DNA from: an uncultured Ectothiorhodospiraceae bacterium
Lineage (GTDB): Bacteria > Pseudomonadota > Gammaproteobacteria > XJ16 > Halofilaceae
Assembly: GCA_913055615.1 (NCBI GenBank)
Contig: CAJXKK010000004.1
Location: 78,509-142,508 of the forward strand
DNA: 64,000 nucleotides
Reading direction: 5' to 3'
This document shows, in pieces, positions 26,218 to 35,159 of the stretch. Below the pieces are notes generated by a model. The model had not been told where the DNA came from and did not search any database. It saw nothing but the letters and a program-made list of their open reading frames with translations. The stretch's first letter is position 1. Every line of letters starts with the position of its first letter. Made by a program: the position numbers and the translations under genes.

Positions 26218-27108
26218 ATGGCCTATGGGCACCCTCAAGTCACCGGCTTCTTCGACCATCGCACGTTCAGCGTCCAGTACGTCGTCGCCGATCCGGCGAC
26301 CCGCCGCTGCGCGATCATCGATCCGGTACTGGATTTCGACCCCAAGGCGGGCGTGACGGCGACCGAAAATGCCGATCGCCTGCTCGCGCACGTGCGCGAC
26401 CAGGGGCTGGAGGTTGAGTGGATCCTCGACACGCATCCACACGCCGATCACTTCTCGGCCGCCCACTATCTGCAACAGCAGACGGGCGCACAGACCGCGA
26501 TCGGTGAACGCGTGATGGAGGTCCAGAAACTCTGGAAGCGCCTGTATGACTTCGATGACACCCAACTGCGTGTCGGTGGCGATTACTGGGACCGTCTCTT
26601 CGCTGATGGCGATACATTCCGTGTGGGTGAGATCGATGCCCAGGTGATGCTATCCACCGGACACACGCTTGCGTCCGTGACCTATGTAATCGGGGACGCC
26701 GCCTTCGTCCACGACACACTGTTCATGCCCGACTTCGGCACGGCCCGTGCCGACTTCCCCGGTGGGGATGCCGGCGAGCTCTGGCGCTCGATGCAGGCGA
26801 TCCTTGCACTGCCGGACGAGACGCGCGTGTTCGTCGGTCACGATTACATGCCGGGCGGCCGCGATCCCGCGTGGGAGAGTACGGTCGGTGAGCAGAAGCA
26901 GCGTAATCCACACATCTGCGGTGTGACCAACGAGGCGGATTTTGTCCGCATGCGTGAAGAGCGCGACGCGCAGCTGCCAATGCCTGCGTTGATCCTGTTC
27001 AGTCTGCAGATCAACACGCGCGGTGGTCGCCTGCCGGAGCCGCATGAAAACGGTCTCAGCTACCTGCGAGTGCCGGTGAATGCACTCGATCCGAAACCCT
27101 GGGGCTGA
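26218..27108 (+). CDS. Metallo-beta-lactamase-fold hydrolase, persulfide-dioxygenase-like
   Basis: This 296-residue protein has the metal motif [11 protein letters not shown] (His73, His75, Asp77, His78), then [38 protein letters not shown] and [11 protein letters not shown]. It closely parallels the MBL half of the Blh fusion at 21553 but lacks the DUF442 domain. Relatives are ETHE1-like enzymes acting on glutathione persulfide; the exact substrate is not proven. It starts at ATG 26218 behind a strong AAGGAGG site and follows a terminator, so it likely has its own promoter. Confidence 0.88.
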   Translation: MAYGHPQVTGFFDHRTFSVQYVVADPATRRCAIIDPVLDFDPKAGVTATENADRLLAHVRDQGLEVEWILDTHPHADHFSAAHYLQQQTGAQTAIGERVMEVQKLWKRLYDFDDTQLRVGGDYWDRLFADGDTFRVGEIDAQVMLSTGHTLASVTYVIGDAAFVHDTLFMPDFGTARADFPGGDAGELWRSMQAILALPDETRVFVGHDYMPGGRDPAWESTVGEQKQRNPHICGVTNEADFVRMREERDAQLPMPALILFSLQINTRGGRLPEPHENGLSYLRVPVNALDPKPWG

Positions 27109-27228
27109 TTGGCGGAAGCCTTGGTGCGTGCTTCGTGGCAGGGCCGATGCAATCGGCTGCCGTGCATCAAGCTCTCGGCGTTCTTCCGGGTAAGCCCGCG
27201 TAACCGGGACCAGCGACAGGCGGTCCGC

Positions 27229-28905
27229 TCATGCGGTCGCTGGCAGAGTGTTCAGTTCGACGATCCGATCCACGGTCGGCAGGGCAGTAGTATCGTGGGC
27301 CAGCAGCAGCGTGGTCCGTCCGCGTAGCCAAGGTTTCAGACGAGCTGCGACCGTTGCGGCGGTCGCAGCGTCCAGCCCTGCCAGCGGTTCATCGAGCACG
27401 ATCACCGGCGCCCCGCGCAACACGATACGGGCGAGCGCCAGGCGTCGGGCCTGGCCGCCGGAGAGACGGACACCGCTCTCGCCGACCCAGGTGTCGAGCC
27501 CCTGGTCAAGGTCCTCGACGAAGTCGGCGAGCGCGACGACCTCGAGCGCGTACCAAAGGGCACGGTCATCCGCGTCAGGACGCGCCAGCATGAGGTTGCC
27601 GGTGATCGTATCGGAGAAGATCTCACTGCGCTGGGTCAAGTAACTGATCCGCTCATGGATATCCGTCAGCGCCAACCCGGGCAGGGGCACCCCGCCGAGC
27701 CGGACCTCACCGCGTAGCGGATCCAGCAGGCGAACGGCCAGATCGGCGAGCGTCGATTTGCCGCAGCCCGAAGGGCCGATCACCGCGACATGCTCCTCGT
27801 CGGCGAGGTGCAGGGAAAAATCTCGCAGTATCGGCTCGGGCGCTTCGCTGCGGCCGGCGTCGACGTGATCGAACGCAAGCTCGCCGGTGTCCGGCGGCAC
27901 AGCCGGCGCGCGCGGCTCGCAGATCGTCGGCTCGACCGCGCTCTGGCTGTTCAGGCGCCGGGCGGCGGCGCGCGCACGGCCGAGCTGGAGCAGGCCGCCG
28001 GGGACCGGGGCGAGGCCTTCGAGCAGCGCCAGCACGGCAAGCGGCATCAGGACCGCCAGCGGGCCGCTGACCGCGTCGGCCGTATACAGCCAGACACCGA
28101 CGAACAGCGCGAGCACCATCGCGAGATGGATCACCAGCCCCATGCCGGCCTCGCCCAGGGCCGCGAGACGAGCAGCGCGCTGCTGCAGCGCGACCAGCGC
28201 GCGATCGCTGCGATCGATTGCCGCCTGCTGGCGATCCACGACGCCGAATGTCCGCAGTTCGGCCAGACCGCGTACCAGGTCTACAATCTCGGTCCGTGCC
28301 GACTCGGTGCGTTGCGCCACGCTCTCACCGATGGCACTGCCCGGCCAGGCCACCGCCGCAGTCAGCAGACCAGTGCCGAGAAGCAATACCGTTCCAACCA
28401 CGATCCCGGCCAGCGGATCGATCAGCCCGAGCATGACCGCAACACCCAACACCGCGAGCACGGCCGCCACCGGCGGCGCCAGGCAACGCAGGTAGAGACT
28501 GTCGAGCGCGTCGATGTCTGCGGTCAGGCGGTTCAGCACCAAAGCGTTGCGGAAGCGCGCCAGCGCCGCCGGGTCGAGGGCCGTCAACCGGGCAAAGACG
28601 CGCTGGCGCAGGTCGGCCAGCAGGCGCAGGACGGTATCGTGATTCTGCACCCGCTCGACGTACCGGGCCGCGGTACGGGTGAGCGCAAAGAAACGGATGC
28701 CGGCGCCGGGCACATAGATCTCCAGTTGTGCCTGCATTCCCGCGGCCAGCGCCAGCGCCGTGACGCCGGTCGCGGTGATGAACCAGCCCGAGAGCGCGAG
28801 CAGGCCGACACCGGCGGCGATGGTCGCGAATACGAGTATGCTCCCGAGCAGCATGCGGCCGCGGTACGTCGCGAGCATGCGCAGATACGGGCGCAGTTCG
28901 TTCAC
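27229..28905 (-). CDS. cydC: ABC transporter CydC (heterodimeric thiol/heme exporter half)
   Basis: CydDC is an inner-membrane ABC exporter needed to assemble bd-type oxidases. The 558-residue protein has an N-terminal six-helix membrane domain. Its ATPase domain contains VIGPSGCGKSTLADLAVRLL (Walker A), LSGGQARRLALARIVL (signature) and VIVLDEPLAGLD (Walker B). The start is GTG 28905, overlapping the cydD stop, which implies translational coupling. It is the last gene of the cioA-cioB-cydD-cydC run. Confidence 0.92.
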   Translation of the reverse strand: MNELRPYLRMLATYRGRMLLGSILVFATIAAGVGLLALSGWFITATGVTALALAAGMQAQLEIYVPGAGIRFFALTRTAARYVERVQNHDTVLRLLADLRQRVFARLTALDPAALARFRNALVLNRLTADIDALDSLYLRCLAPPVAAVLAVLGVAVMLGLIDPLAGIVVGTVLLLGTGLLTAAVAWPGSAIGESVAQRTESARTEIVDLVRGLAELRTFGVVDRQQAAIDRSDRALVALQQRAARLAALGEAGMGLVIHLAMVLALFVGVWLYTADAVSGPLAVLMPLAVLALLEGLAPVPGGLLQLGRARAAARRLNSQSAVEPTICEPRAPAVPPDTGELAFDHVDAGRSEAPEPILRDFSLHLADEEHVAVIGPSGCGKSTLADLAVRLLDPLRGEVRLGGVPLPGLALTDIHERISYLTQRSEIFSDTITGNLMLARPDADDRALWYALEVVALADFVEDLDQGLDTWVGESGVRLSGGQARRLALARIVLRGAPVIVLDEPLAGLDAATAATVAARLKPWLRGRTTLLLAHDTTALPTVDRIVELNTLPATA

Positions 28906-30584
28906 GGCGTCACCTCGCGCAACAGGCCGTCCTCGACGGCGGCCACCCGATCGACGAGCCCGCGGACCGCAGCGTGATGGCTGGCGACGACCAGGGTGCG
29001 GCCCTCGGCGGCAAGGCGTTCCAGCGCCGCCAGAACCCGCTGCTCGCTCACGGCGTCGAGACTGGCGGTCGGCTCATCCAGCAGCAGCAGTGGCGTTGCG
29101 GCCAGGAAAGCGCGGGCGATGGCGATGCGTTGCCCCTGTCCGCCCGACAGTCCGAGCCCGCCCTCACCGATCGGCGTGTCCAGCCCGGCGGCCAGGTCGT
29201 CGGCAAACGCCGTGACGCCCGCCTGCTCGGCCGCCGCACGGATCTCGGCCCGAGTTGCTGCAGGTCGCGCCAGCGCGATGTTCGCGGCGATCGAGCCGGT
29301 CATCAGAAAGGGCCGCTGACCAACCCAGGCGACCGGACCGATGCGCCCGGCGGGCACGCCGCCGATACGGATCGTGCCCCGATCCGGTTCCGCAAAACCG
29401 GCGAGCAGTTGCAGCAGGGTCGATTTGCCCGAGCCGGACGCACCGATCAGCGCAACCCGTTCCCCCGCGGCGATGTCCAGGCACGCGCCGCGGAATACCG
29501 GGGCGCGGTCCGGATACCCGAAGTGAAGATCGGCGATCGAGATCGCCACGGCCCGGCCGTCGCACGCGACCGTGGTGGTAACGCCGTCCGGACCGGAACG
29601 TTCCAGCAGGCCGCGCAGACCGTCCGCCGCTCCGAGGGCCGCGGCGCGATCGTGATAGCTCTGGGCGAGGGTGCGCAGGGGCTGAAAGAAATCGGGCGCC
29701 AGCAGCAGCAGAAAGAGCCCCGAGAAGAGGGTCAGTTCGGGTGCGTTGCCGAACTCGATGTAGCCGAGCAGCCCGAACCCGATGTAGATCGCGATACTGG
29801 CGATCGCCACGGAGGCGAAGAACTCCAGCACGGCCGACGACAGGAAGGCCACGCGCAGGGTGCGCATGTTGCGCCGGCGGTACTCGTCCGCCATCGCCCC
29901 CACTTCCGCGACGGCGTGCGGGGCACGGCCGAACAGTCGCAGCGTGGAAAGGCCGCGCACACGATCGAGGAAATGACCGGCCAGGCGGTTCACCGTCTCG
30001 AACTGCTCGCGATTGAGGTATTCCGCGCCCATGCCGACGAGTGCCATGAAAAGCGGAATCAGGGGGGCGGCCAGGATCAGCAGCAGGGCCACGATCCAGT
30101 CCTGGGTGAGCGCGACCACGGCGATCGCTAGCGGCACGCCAACGGCCACTACCCGCTGGGGGCGATACCGCGCGAAATACCCGTCGATCGCGTCGACCTG
30201 TTCCATCGTCTTTTGCGCGAGGTCGCCGCTATGCTCGCCGGCGAGGCGGACGGGGCCCAGCGCCGCGATACGTTCCAGTACCGCCGTGCGCAGATGGCGC
30301 CGGATGCGTGCGGCCGCGGCGATCCCGGCGACCTGCTGGCCCCAGTGGCTGGCGGCCCGGAGTACGACGACACCGGACAGGGCGAAGAACAGCGGCACGA
30401 CATCGCCGAGTGTCTGGTCGGCGACGATCACCCGGTGGACGATCAGTGCGATGAGGCCGGCCTGGACCACGACTAGACCACCGGTGACCAGACCGGCCGT
30501 GGCGGCCAAAGTGAGCAGCCCGCTGTGCGGCCGGGCCAGCCCGTCCAGCCAGCGCGCGTGACCGCGCATACCGTGGTCGCTCAT
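28902..30584 (-). CDS. cydD: ABC transporter CydD
   Basis: This 560-residue partner of CydC has a membrane domain with typical CydD text (EHSGDLAQKTMEQVDAIDGYFARYRPQ). The ATPase domain has LIGASGSGKSTLLQLLAGFAEP, LSGGQGQRIAIARAFL and LLLLDEPTASLD. It begins at ATG 30584 and overlaps cydC by 4 nt. The 277 bp upstream, to cioB, contain no gene; a tandem GGATATCCC repeat lies near 30805-30830. Confidence 0.93.
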   Translation of the reverse strand: MSDHGMRGHARWLDGLARPHSGLLTLAATAGLVTGGLVVVQAGLIALIVHRVIVADQTLGDVVPLFFALSGVVVLRAASHWGQQVAGIAAAARIRRHLRTAVLERIAALGPVRLAGEHSGDLAQKTMEQVDAIDGYFARYRPQRVVAVGVPLAIAVVALTQDWIVALLLILAAPLIPLFMALVGMGAEYLNREQFETVNRLAGHFLDRVRGLSTLRLFGRAPHAVAEVGAMADEYRRRNMRTLRVAFLSSAVLEFFASVAIASIAIYIGFGLLGYIEFGNAPELTLFSGLFLLLLAPDFFQPLRTLAQSYHDRAAALGAADGLRGLLERSGPDGVTTTVACDGRAVAISIADLHFGYPDRAPVFRGACLDIAAGERVALIGASGSGKSTLLQLLAGFAEPDRGTIRIGGVPAGRIGPVAWVGQRPFLMTGSIAANIALARPAATRAEIRAAAEQAGVTAFADDLAAGLDTPIGEGGLGLSGGQGQRIAIARAFLAATPLLLLDEPTASLDAVSEQRVLAALERLAAEGRTLVVASHHAAVRGLVDRVAAVEDGLLREVTP

Positions 30585-30861
30585 ACCGCTCCCGGTCAGC
30601 CGAGGATCATGCGTTACGCGTAGAGTCCGACGTAACGGTTGGGATGCCGGTTACTCGGGGCGGCGCCGGGGCCGCGCGATTTTCTGGCGACTGCCCGCGC
30701 TGGTCTTTTCGCCTGCGCGGCCTGGTCCGGAAAAGCCCCGATCAACGGCAGACCTGCAGATGCTCCGATGATGCGTGCCTGGACTCCAAGCTGCGGTTCA
30801 CCCCGCGGATATCCCGCGGATATCCCGACCGATCAGGGCTCCCCTGGTGGCACCCGGACTT

Positions 30862-31863
30862 CTAGTGATACCCCGAATCATGTGTCACCTTGCCCCGGAA
30901 GACCCAGTAGGTCCACGCGGTGTAGGCCAGGATGACCGGCGTCACGAACAGTACTCCGACCAGCAGGAACAGCTGCGAGCCCGGATCGGAGGCCGCGTCC
31001 CACAGGGTGTGATCGGGCGGCACGATGTAGGGCAGTTTGCTCGCCAGCAGGCCGAGGTAGGCGCAGACGAAGATCCCCATCGTGCTCACGAACGGGATGA
31101 TCTCCTCGCGCTTGTGGAGCGCACGGTACTGGATCCATGCCAGCAGCACCGCCGCTGCGGGCAGGACCCAAAGCACATGCAGCTGACCGAACCAGCGCTC
31201 GGCGACGAACTCGTCCACCAGCGGCGTCCAGATGCTGATGATCAGGAATACCGCCATGACCGTGGCCAGCAGCTTCGGTGTGAGCCGATACGCCCACTCC
31301 TGGGTCTCGCCCTCGGTCTTCATGATCGTCCAGGTCGCACCCAGCAGCGCATAACCGGCTACGAGGCCGATCCCGGTGACGACGGTGAACGGCGTGAGCC
31401 AGTCCAGCGCGCCGCCGACGTAGACGAAGCCCTCGGTCTCGAAACCCTGGATGTAAGTGCCGACGACGGCACCCTGGGCGAACGACGCGACCAGCGAGCC
31501 GCCGAAGAACGACCAGTTCCAGAGGTAGCGTGACTTGTTCGCCTTGAAGCGGAACTCGAAGGCGATGCCGCGGAAGATGAGCCCGGCCAGCATGAGAAAC
31601 ACCCCGATATACAAGGCCGGCAGGAAGACCGAGTAAACCAGCGGGAAGGCGGCGAGGAGGCCGGCGCCCCCCAGGATCAGCCAGGTCTCGTTGCCGTCCC
31701 ACACCGGCGCCACCGAGTTCATCATCATGTCCCGGGAGGTCTCGGTCGGCGCGAACGGGAACAGGATGCCGACGCCGAGATCGAACCCGTCCATCAGGAT
31801 GTACATGATGACGCCGAAGCCGATAATGCCCGCCCAGATCAGGGTCAGATCGATCAGTTCCAT
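30862..31863 (-). CDS. cioB: Cyanide-insensitive-type quinol oxidase subunit II
   Basis: The 333-residue membrane protein opens MELIDLTLIWAGIIGFGVIMYILMDGFDLGVGILFPFAPT and contains NSVAPVWDGNETWLILGGAGLLAAFPLVYS, both hallmarks of CydB/CioB. It ends VTPVILAYTAWTYWVFRGKV. It follows cioA by 6 bp. I found no recognisable CydX or DUF2474 small subunit after it. Confidence 0.93.
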   Translation of the reverse strand: MELIDLTLIWAGIIGFGVIMYILMDGFDLGVGILFPFAPTETSRDMMMNSVAPVWDGNETWLILGGAGLLAAFPLVYSVFLPALYIGVFLMLAGLIFRGIAFEFRFKANKSRYLWNWSFFGGSLVASFAQGAVVGTYIQGFETEGFVYVGGALDWLTPFTVVTGIGLVAGYALLGATWTIMKTEGETQEWAYRLTPKLLATVMAVFLIISIWTPLVDEFVAERWFGQLHVLWVLPAAAVLLAWIQYRALHKREEIIPFVSTMGIFVCAYLGLLASKLPYIVPPDHTLWDAASDPGSQLFLLVGVLFVTPVILAYTAWTYWVFRGKVTHDSGYH

Positions 31864-31869
31864 CGTCTC

Positions 31870-33288
31870 TTACCTCGCCGTTGCCGGAGCGCCGTCGCCG
31901 CCTTCGAGTGGCACGTCGGCGGCGGAGAACGGCCGCTTGGCGCGATGCTGTTCCGGATGCTCGTCCTGGGCCTCCACCTCTTCAATACCGGTGCGCACGA
32001 TCCGCAGCAGGTAGTAGAGACCGGCGGCGAACACGACACTGTAGACCACGATGAAGCCGATCAGTGTGAACAGCGCCATACCGCCGGTCAGTGATGGCGT
32101 CAGCCCCTCGGCATGGGTCATCTGCCCGTAGACCAGCCATGGTGCGCGGCCGATCTCGGTCACGAACCAGCCCGCCAACACGGCGATGAACGGCGCCGGG
32201 ATCATCGCGACCAGCACGCGCTTGAACAGCGGCTGGTCATAGAGCCGCCCGCGAAAGCGCAGCCATGCGCCCCAGAAACCGACGGCGATCATCAGCACGC
32301 CGATACCGACCATCACGCGGAACGACCAGAACGTGGGTCCGACCGGGGGCCGCTCGTCCGCCGGGACGTCCTTGAGCCCGGGCACGACACCATCGACATC
32401 ATGCTTAAGGATCAGGCTGCCGAGCTTCGGGATCCCGATCTCCAGGTGATTGGTCTCGCTGGCCGAGTCGGGGATCGCGAACAGGATCAGCGGCGCCCCG
32501 GCCTTCGACTCCCAGTGCCCCTCCATCGCCGCCAGCTTGGTCGGCTGTTCCTTCAGCGTATTCAGACCGTGCAGGTCACCGATGAACATCTGCAGCGGCG
32601 CGACGAACAGGATCAGCCACAGGCACATCGACAGCGCGCGTCTGTTGAGCGCGGTCTCGCGGCCCTTCAGCAGGTACCACGCGCTGACCCCGGCGACCAC
32701 GAAGCTGCCGGTGAGGAACGACGCCACGACCATGTGGGAGAAGCGGTACGGGAACGAACTGTTGAAGATCGCTTCGCTCCAGGAGGTCATCTGGAACAGC
32801 CCGTTCTGCAGTTCGACGCCGGCCGGGGTCTGCATCCACGAATTCGCGGCCAGGATCCAGAACGAGGAGATGAAGGTCCCGACCGCGACCATGATGGCGG
32901 CGAACAGGTGCACGCCCTGCGGGACCTTGTCCCGGCCGAAAAGCAGGACGCCGAGGAAGGTTGCCTCGAGGAAGAACGCCGTCACCACCTCGTAGCTCAG
33001 CACCGGCCCGAGGAAGTTCGCCGTAGCATACGAGAAATTGCTCCAGTTCGTGCCGAACTGGAACGCCATGACGATCCCGGAGACCACGCCCATGCCGAAG
33101 ACCACGGCAAAGACCTTGGTCCAGAATTTCGACAGCCGCTCCCAGGCCGGGTCGCGCGTGCGGAAAAGCAGCCCCTCCAGCACCGCGATGTAGGCTGCGA
33201 GCCCGATCGTGAATACCGGGAAGATGGCGTGGAATGAGACTACAAACGCAAACTGGATTCGCGAAAGCAGCAGTGGATCGAGTTCCAT
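31870..33288 (-). CDS. cioA: Cyanide-insensitive-type (bd family) quinol oxidase subunit I
   Basis: This 472-residue subunit oxidises quinol and reduces O2. MELDPLLLSRIQFAFVVSFHAIFPVFTIGLAAY has a conserved heme-ligand His; FPYRFSHMVVASF has another. The short Q-loop region (LFAIPDSASETNHLEIGIPKLGSLIL) and WFVTEIGRAPWLVYGQMTHAEG are typical of the CIO branch rather than E. coli CydA. Such oxidases tolerate sulfide and cyanide, which suits the persulfide genes nearby and could suit growth with CO. The start is ATG 33288. Confidence 0.93.
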   Translation of the reverse strand: MELDPLLLSRIQFAFVVSFHAIFPVFTIGLAAYIAVLEGLLFRTRDPAWERLSKFWTKVFAVVFGMGVVSGIVMAFQFGTNWSNFSYATANFLGPVLSYEVVTAFFLEATFLGVLLFGRDKVPQGVHLFAAIMVAVGTFISSFWILAANSWMQTPAGVELQNGLFQMTSWSEAIFNSSFPYRFSHMVVASFLTGSFVVAGVSAWYLLKGRETALNRRALSMCLWLILFVAPLQMFIGDLHGLNTLKEQPTKLAAMEGHWESKAGAPLILFAIPDSASETNHLEIGIPKLGSLILKHDVDGVVPGLKDVPADERPPVGPTFWSFRVMVGIGVLMIAVGFWGAWLRFRGRLYDQPLFKRVLVAMIPAPFIAVLAGWFVTEIGRAPWLVYGQMTHAEGLTPSLTGGMALFTLIGFIVVYSVVFAAGLYYLLRIVRTGIEEVEAQDEHPEQHRAKRPFSAADVPLEGGDGAPATAR

Positions 33289-33413
33289 CGGGTTACCTCA
33301 ACAAAATGCGGCGGTCAGCGGTAAAGATGCGCTCGGCCCCGGTCGGATGGAGATGCCTCAAGGCCCGGAAGCGCCTGACGGGGCCTATTATCGAGCATCA
33401 CACTGTCCATGTA

Positions 33414-33427
33414 TTGATCGTGATCAG
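33414..33427 (-). promoter_or_regulatory. FNR/ANR-like box upstream of cioA
   Basis: TTGATCGTGATCAG is one base from the TTGAT-N4-ATCAA consensus of Fnr-family regulators. It is 126 bp upstream of cioA, and a Crp/Fnr gene begins 1.2 kb away. The rest of the 353 bp between cioA and the DUF2892 gene shows no coding potential. Confidence 0.5.
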
Positions 33428-33641
33428 GTCGGACCGGACTCGAGTGTGCACTGTCGCCCGACAATTCGTGCGTCGGGGCCGAATGGATCCGCCTCCTCAC
33501 GGACTGGCCCGGATGTCCGACGCCTACGCAGGGGAACCGTGCCTCGACCGCCGCGTTGACCTTGCGGACGCGGGAGAATCGGATCCTACTACCGCCCCCG
33601 CAATACCCGATAACTGGCCCGGTGATTCCGGGTGCATCTAC

Positions 33642-33830
33642 TCAGGAGGCGCTGCAGGTACGGATGCCGAGTACACGGTACAGCGGGCACCACCCGATCA
33701 ACGCGGTTGCCAGTGGCACAAGGCCAATCCAGCCCCACGGAGACTCTGGGCCCGTAATGGCAAGTGCGATCAGGCCGATACCGATCACCACCCGAACGCC
33801 GCGGTCCAGTCCACCCATATTTCGAGACAT
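33642..33830 (-). CDS. DUF2892 small membrane protein
   Basis: The 62-residue product has the DUF2892 pattern: NMGGLDRGVRVVIGIGLIAL, a second hydrophobic segment and the ending WCPLYRVLGIRTC. Proteins of this type are common near sulfur-transfer and Crp-controlled genes (for example the membrane tail of the rhodanese YgaP). ATG 33830 follows a perfect GGAGGAAG site. It is downstream of, and presumably co-transcribed with, the Crp/Fnr gene. Confidence 0.88.
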   Translation of the reverse strand: MSRNMGGLDRGVRVVIGIGLIALAITGPESPWGWIGLVPLATALIGWCPLYRVLGIRTCSAS

Positions 33831-33908
33831 CGCTTCCTCCTCAATCGTGTTGAACTGATGGAAGGATGTGTCAAATCCGCGCGTGTGTCCGTGACAAAGT
33901 CACGGAAG

Positions 33909-34577
33909 TCACCGACCACCGCAGACGGTGAGCGCGGCGCTATCAAGCAGGCGGATCTGTCCTCGCGCAGCGTGGATCCAGCCACGCGCGACGAATCGTG
34001 TGAGCCCGCGCGAGATCACCTCGCGGGCGCTTCCGAGTTCGGCGGCCAGCTCCTGGTGGGTCAATCGAATCTCACCGGCCTCGTCGGCAAGGTCGAGGAG
34101 CGTCAGGGCGAGGCGCTGTTCGAGTGGAGTCAGCGCCACGGACTCGATGCGCTGCACCAGCTGGGCCAGGCGCCCCCCGAGTCCGGAGAAAACGAATCTG
34201 CGGAAATCACTGGAAGTTGCCAGCGCCTCCTCGAACAGCCGCTGCGACAGCATCAAGGCGGAGGCATCCGCCTCGACGATGCCGGTGGCGGGGTAGTGAT
34301 CATGGGACAGCAGGCAACTGGTGGTCAGGAAACAGCCCTGGCCAGGGCGGACGCGGTAGAGCACGATCTCGCGCCCTTGCTCGTTGATGATCTCGACCCG
34401 GATCTGGCCGGCCACCAGCATGAGGTAGTCCGAGCAGGGGCTGCCTGGCTCGAACAGGACCGTGTCACGCTCCAGTCGGGCGAAACTCGCCTGTTGCAGG
34501 GTTTGCCCGACGACCGGATCACCGCTCGAGGCGAGCTCGGGGAACTGCGACTGCCATAGTGAAGTAATATCGGACAT
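33909..34577 (-). CDS. Crp/Fnr-family transcriptional regulator
   Basis: The 222-residue protein has an N-terminal cyclic-nucleotide-binding-like beta barrel (FEPGSPCSDYLMLVAGQIRVEI, VLYRVRPGQGCFLTTSCLLS). A C-terminal winged helix (IRLTHQELAAELGSAREVISRGLTRFVARGWI) follows. It lacks the N-terminal Cys cluster of Fnr, so it is unlikely to bind an Fe-S centre there. Scattered Cys (in SPCSDY, GQGCFL, TSCLLS) might sense thiols or redox. Targets may include cioAB (Fnr-like box) and the DUF2892 gene. The next 240 bp, to the form II cluster, contain only regulatory space. Confidence 0.88.
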   Translation of the reverse strand: MSDITSLWQSQFPELASSGDPVVGQTLQQASFARLERDTVLFEPGSPCSDYLMLVAGQIRVEIINEQGREIVLYRVRPGQGCFLTTSCLLSHDHYPATGIVEADASALMLSQRLFEEALATSSDFRRFVFSGLGGRLAQLVQRIESVALTPLEQRLALTLLDLADEAGEIRLTHQELAAELGSAREVISRGLTRFVARGWIHAARGQIRLLDSAALTVCGGR

Positions 34578-34817
34578 GGTAAAGACACCGCGTCTGGCCG
34601 TTCCGTAACGGGAGAGTCGAAGGGCAAATTAGCAGGATCCGGGCAGTGGGACTATCACACCAGGGTCGGGCATTGCCCTTCGAGTACACGCGGCCTGCGT
34701 GTAGCAGGTGTCATGATTGGCCGTAACCTTATGCGGCCCCGGCAACCCGCGATTGCACCGGCTCGGCGTAAGGCAGATGATAGTCATTGATCAGCCCCGC
34801 TTTGCGTGAGGTATTCC

Positions 34818-35159
34818 ATGGCGAAGACGAACACCGCCGGACCCGGTCCGGATAACGTGCTGGAGCAGGCCTCCGCCTGGCGTGAGGCGGGCCAGGATGT
34901 CGCGCTGGCGACGGTCGTCTCCACCTGGGGGTCTGCGCCGCGCCGGCCCGGCGCGCAGCTGGCGGTTACGGCCGCGGGCGACATGGCCGGCTCGGTCAGC
35001 GGTGGCTGTATCGAGGGCGCGGTGATCGCCGAGGCGCGCGAGGTCATGGAGGAGGGTGAGCCGAAACTGCTCGAGTTCGGCGTGACCAACGACCAGGCCT
35101 GGGAGGTCGGCCTCGCCTGTGGCGGCCGGATCGAGGTGTTCGTGGAGCGCTTCGACTGA
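34818..35159 (+). CDS. XdhC/CoxI-family N-terminal half as a separate protein
   Basis: The 113-residue protein is the XdhC N-terminal domain alone: VALATVVSTWGSAPRRPGAQLAV, GSVSGGCIEGAVIAEAREV and ACGGRIEVFVERF. In XdhC/CoxI proteins this part joins a Rossmann-like C-terminal domain in one chain; here that domain is the next gene. XdhC proteins deliver sulfurated molybdenum cofactor to xanthine-oxidase-family enzymes. ATG 34818 sits 6 nt after GAGG. It opens the form II Mo-hydroxylase module. Confidence 0.85.
   Translation: MAKTNTAGPGPDNVLEQASAWREAGQDVALATVVSTWGSAPRRPGAQLAVTAAGDMAGSVSGGCIEGAVIAEAREVMEEGEPKLLEFGVTNDQAWEVGLACGGRIEVFVERFD

Noticed and set aside
30585..30861. Small CydX-like or DUF2474 subunit after cioB
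   Set aside because: I looked for a short hydrophobic frame with a ribosome site on the minus strand and found none.
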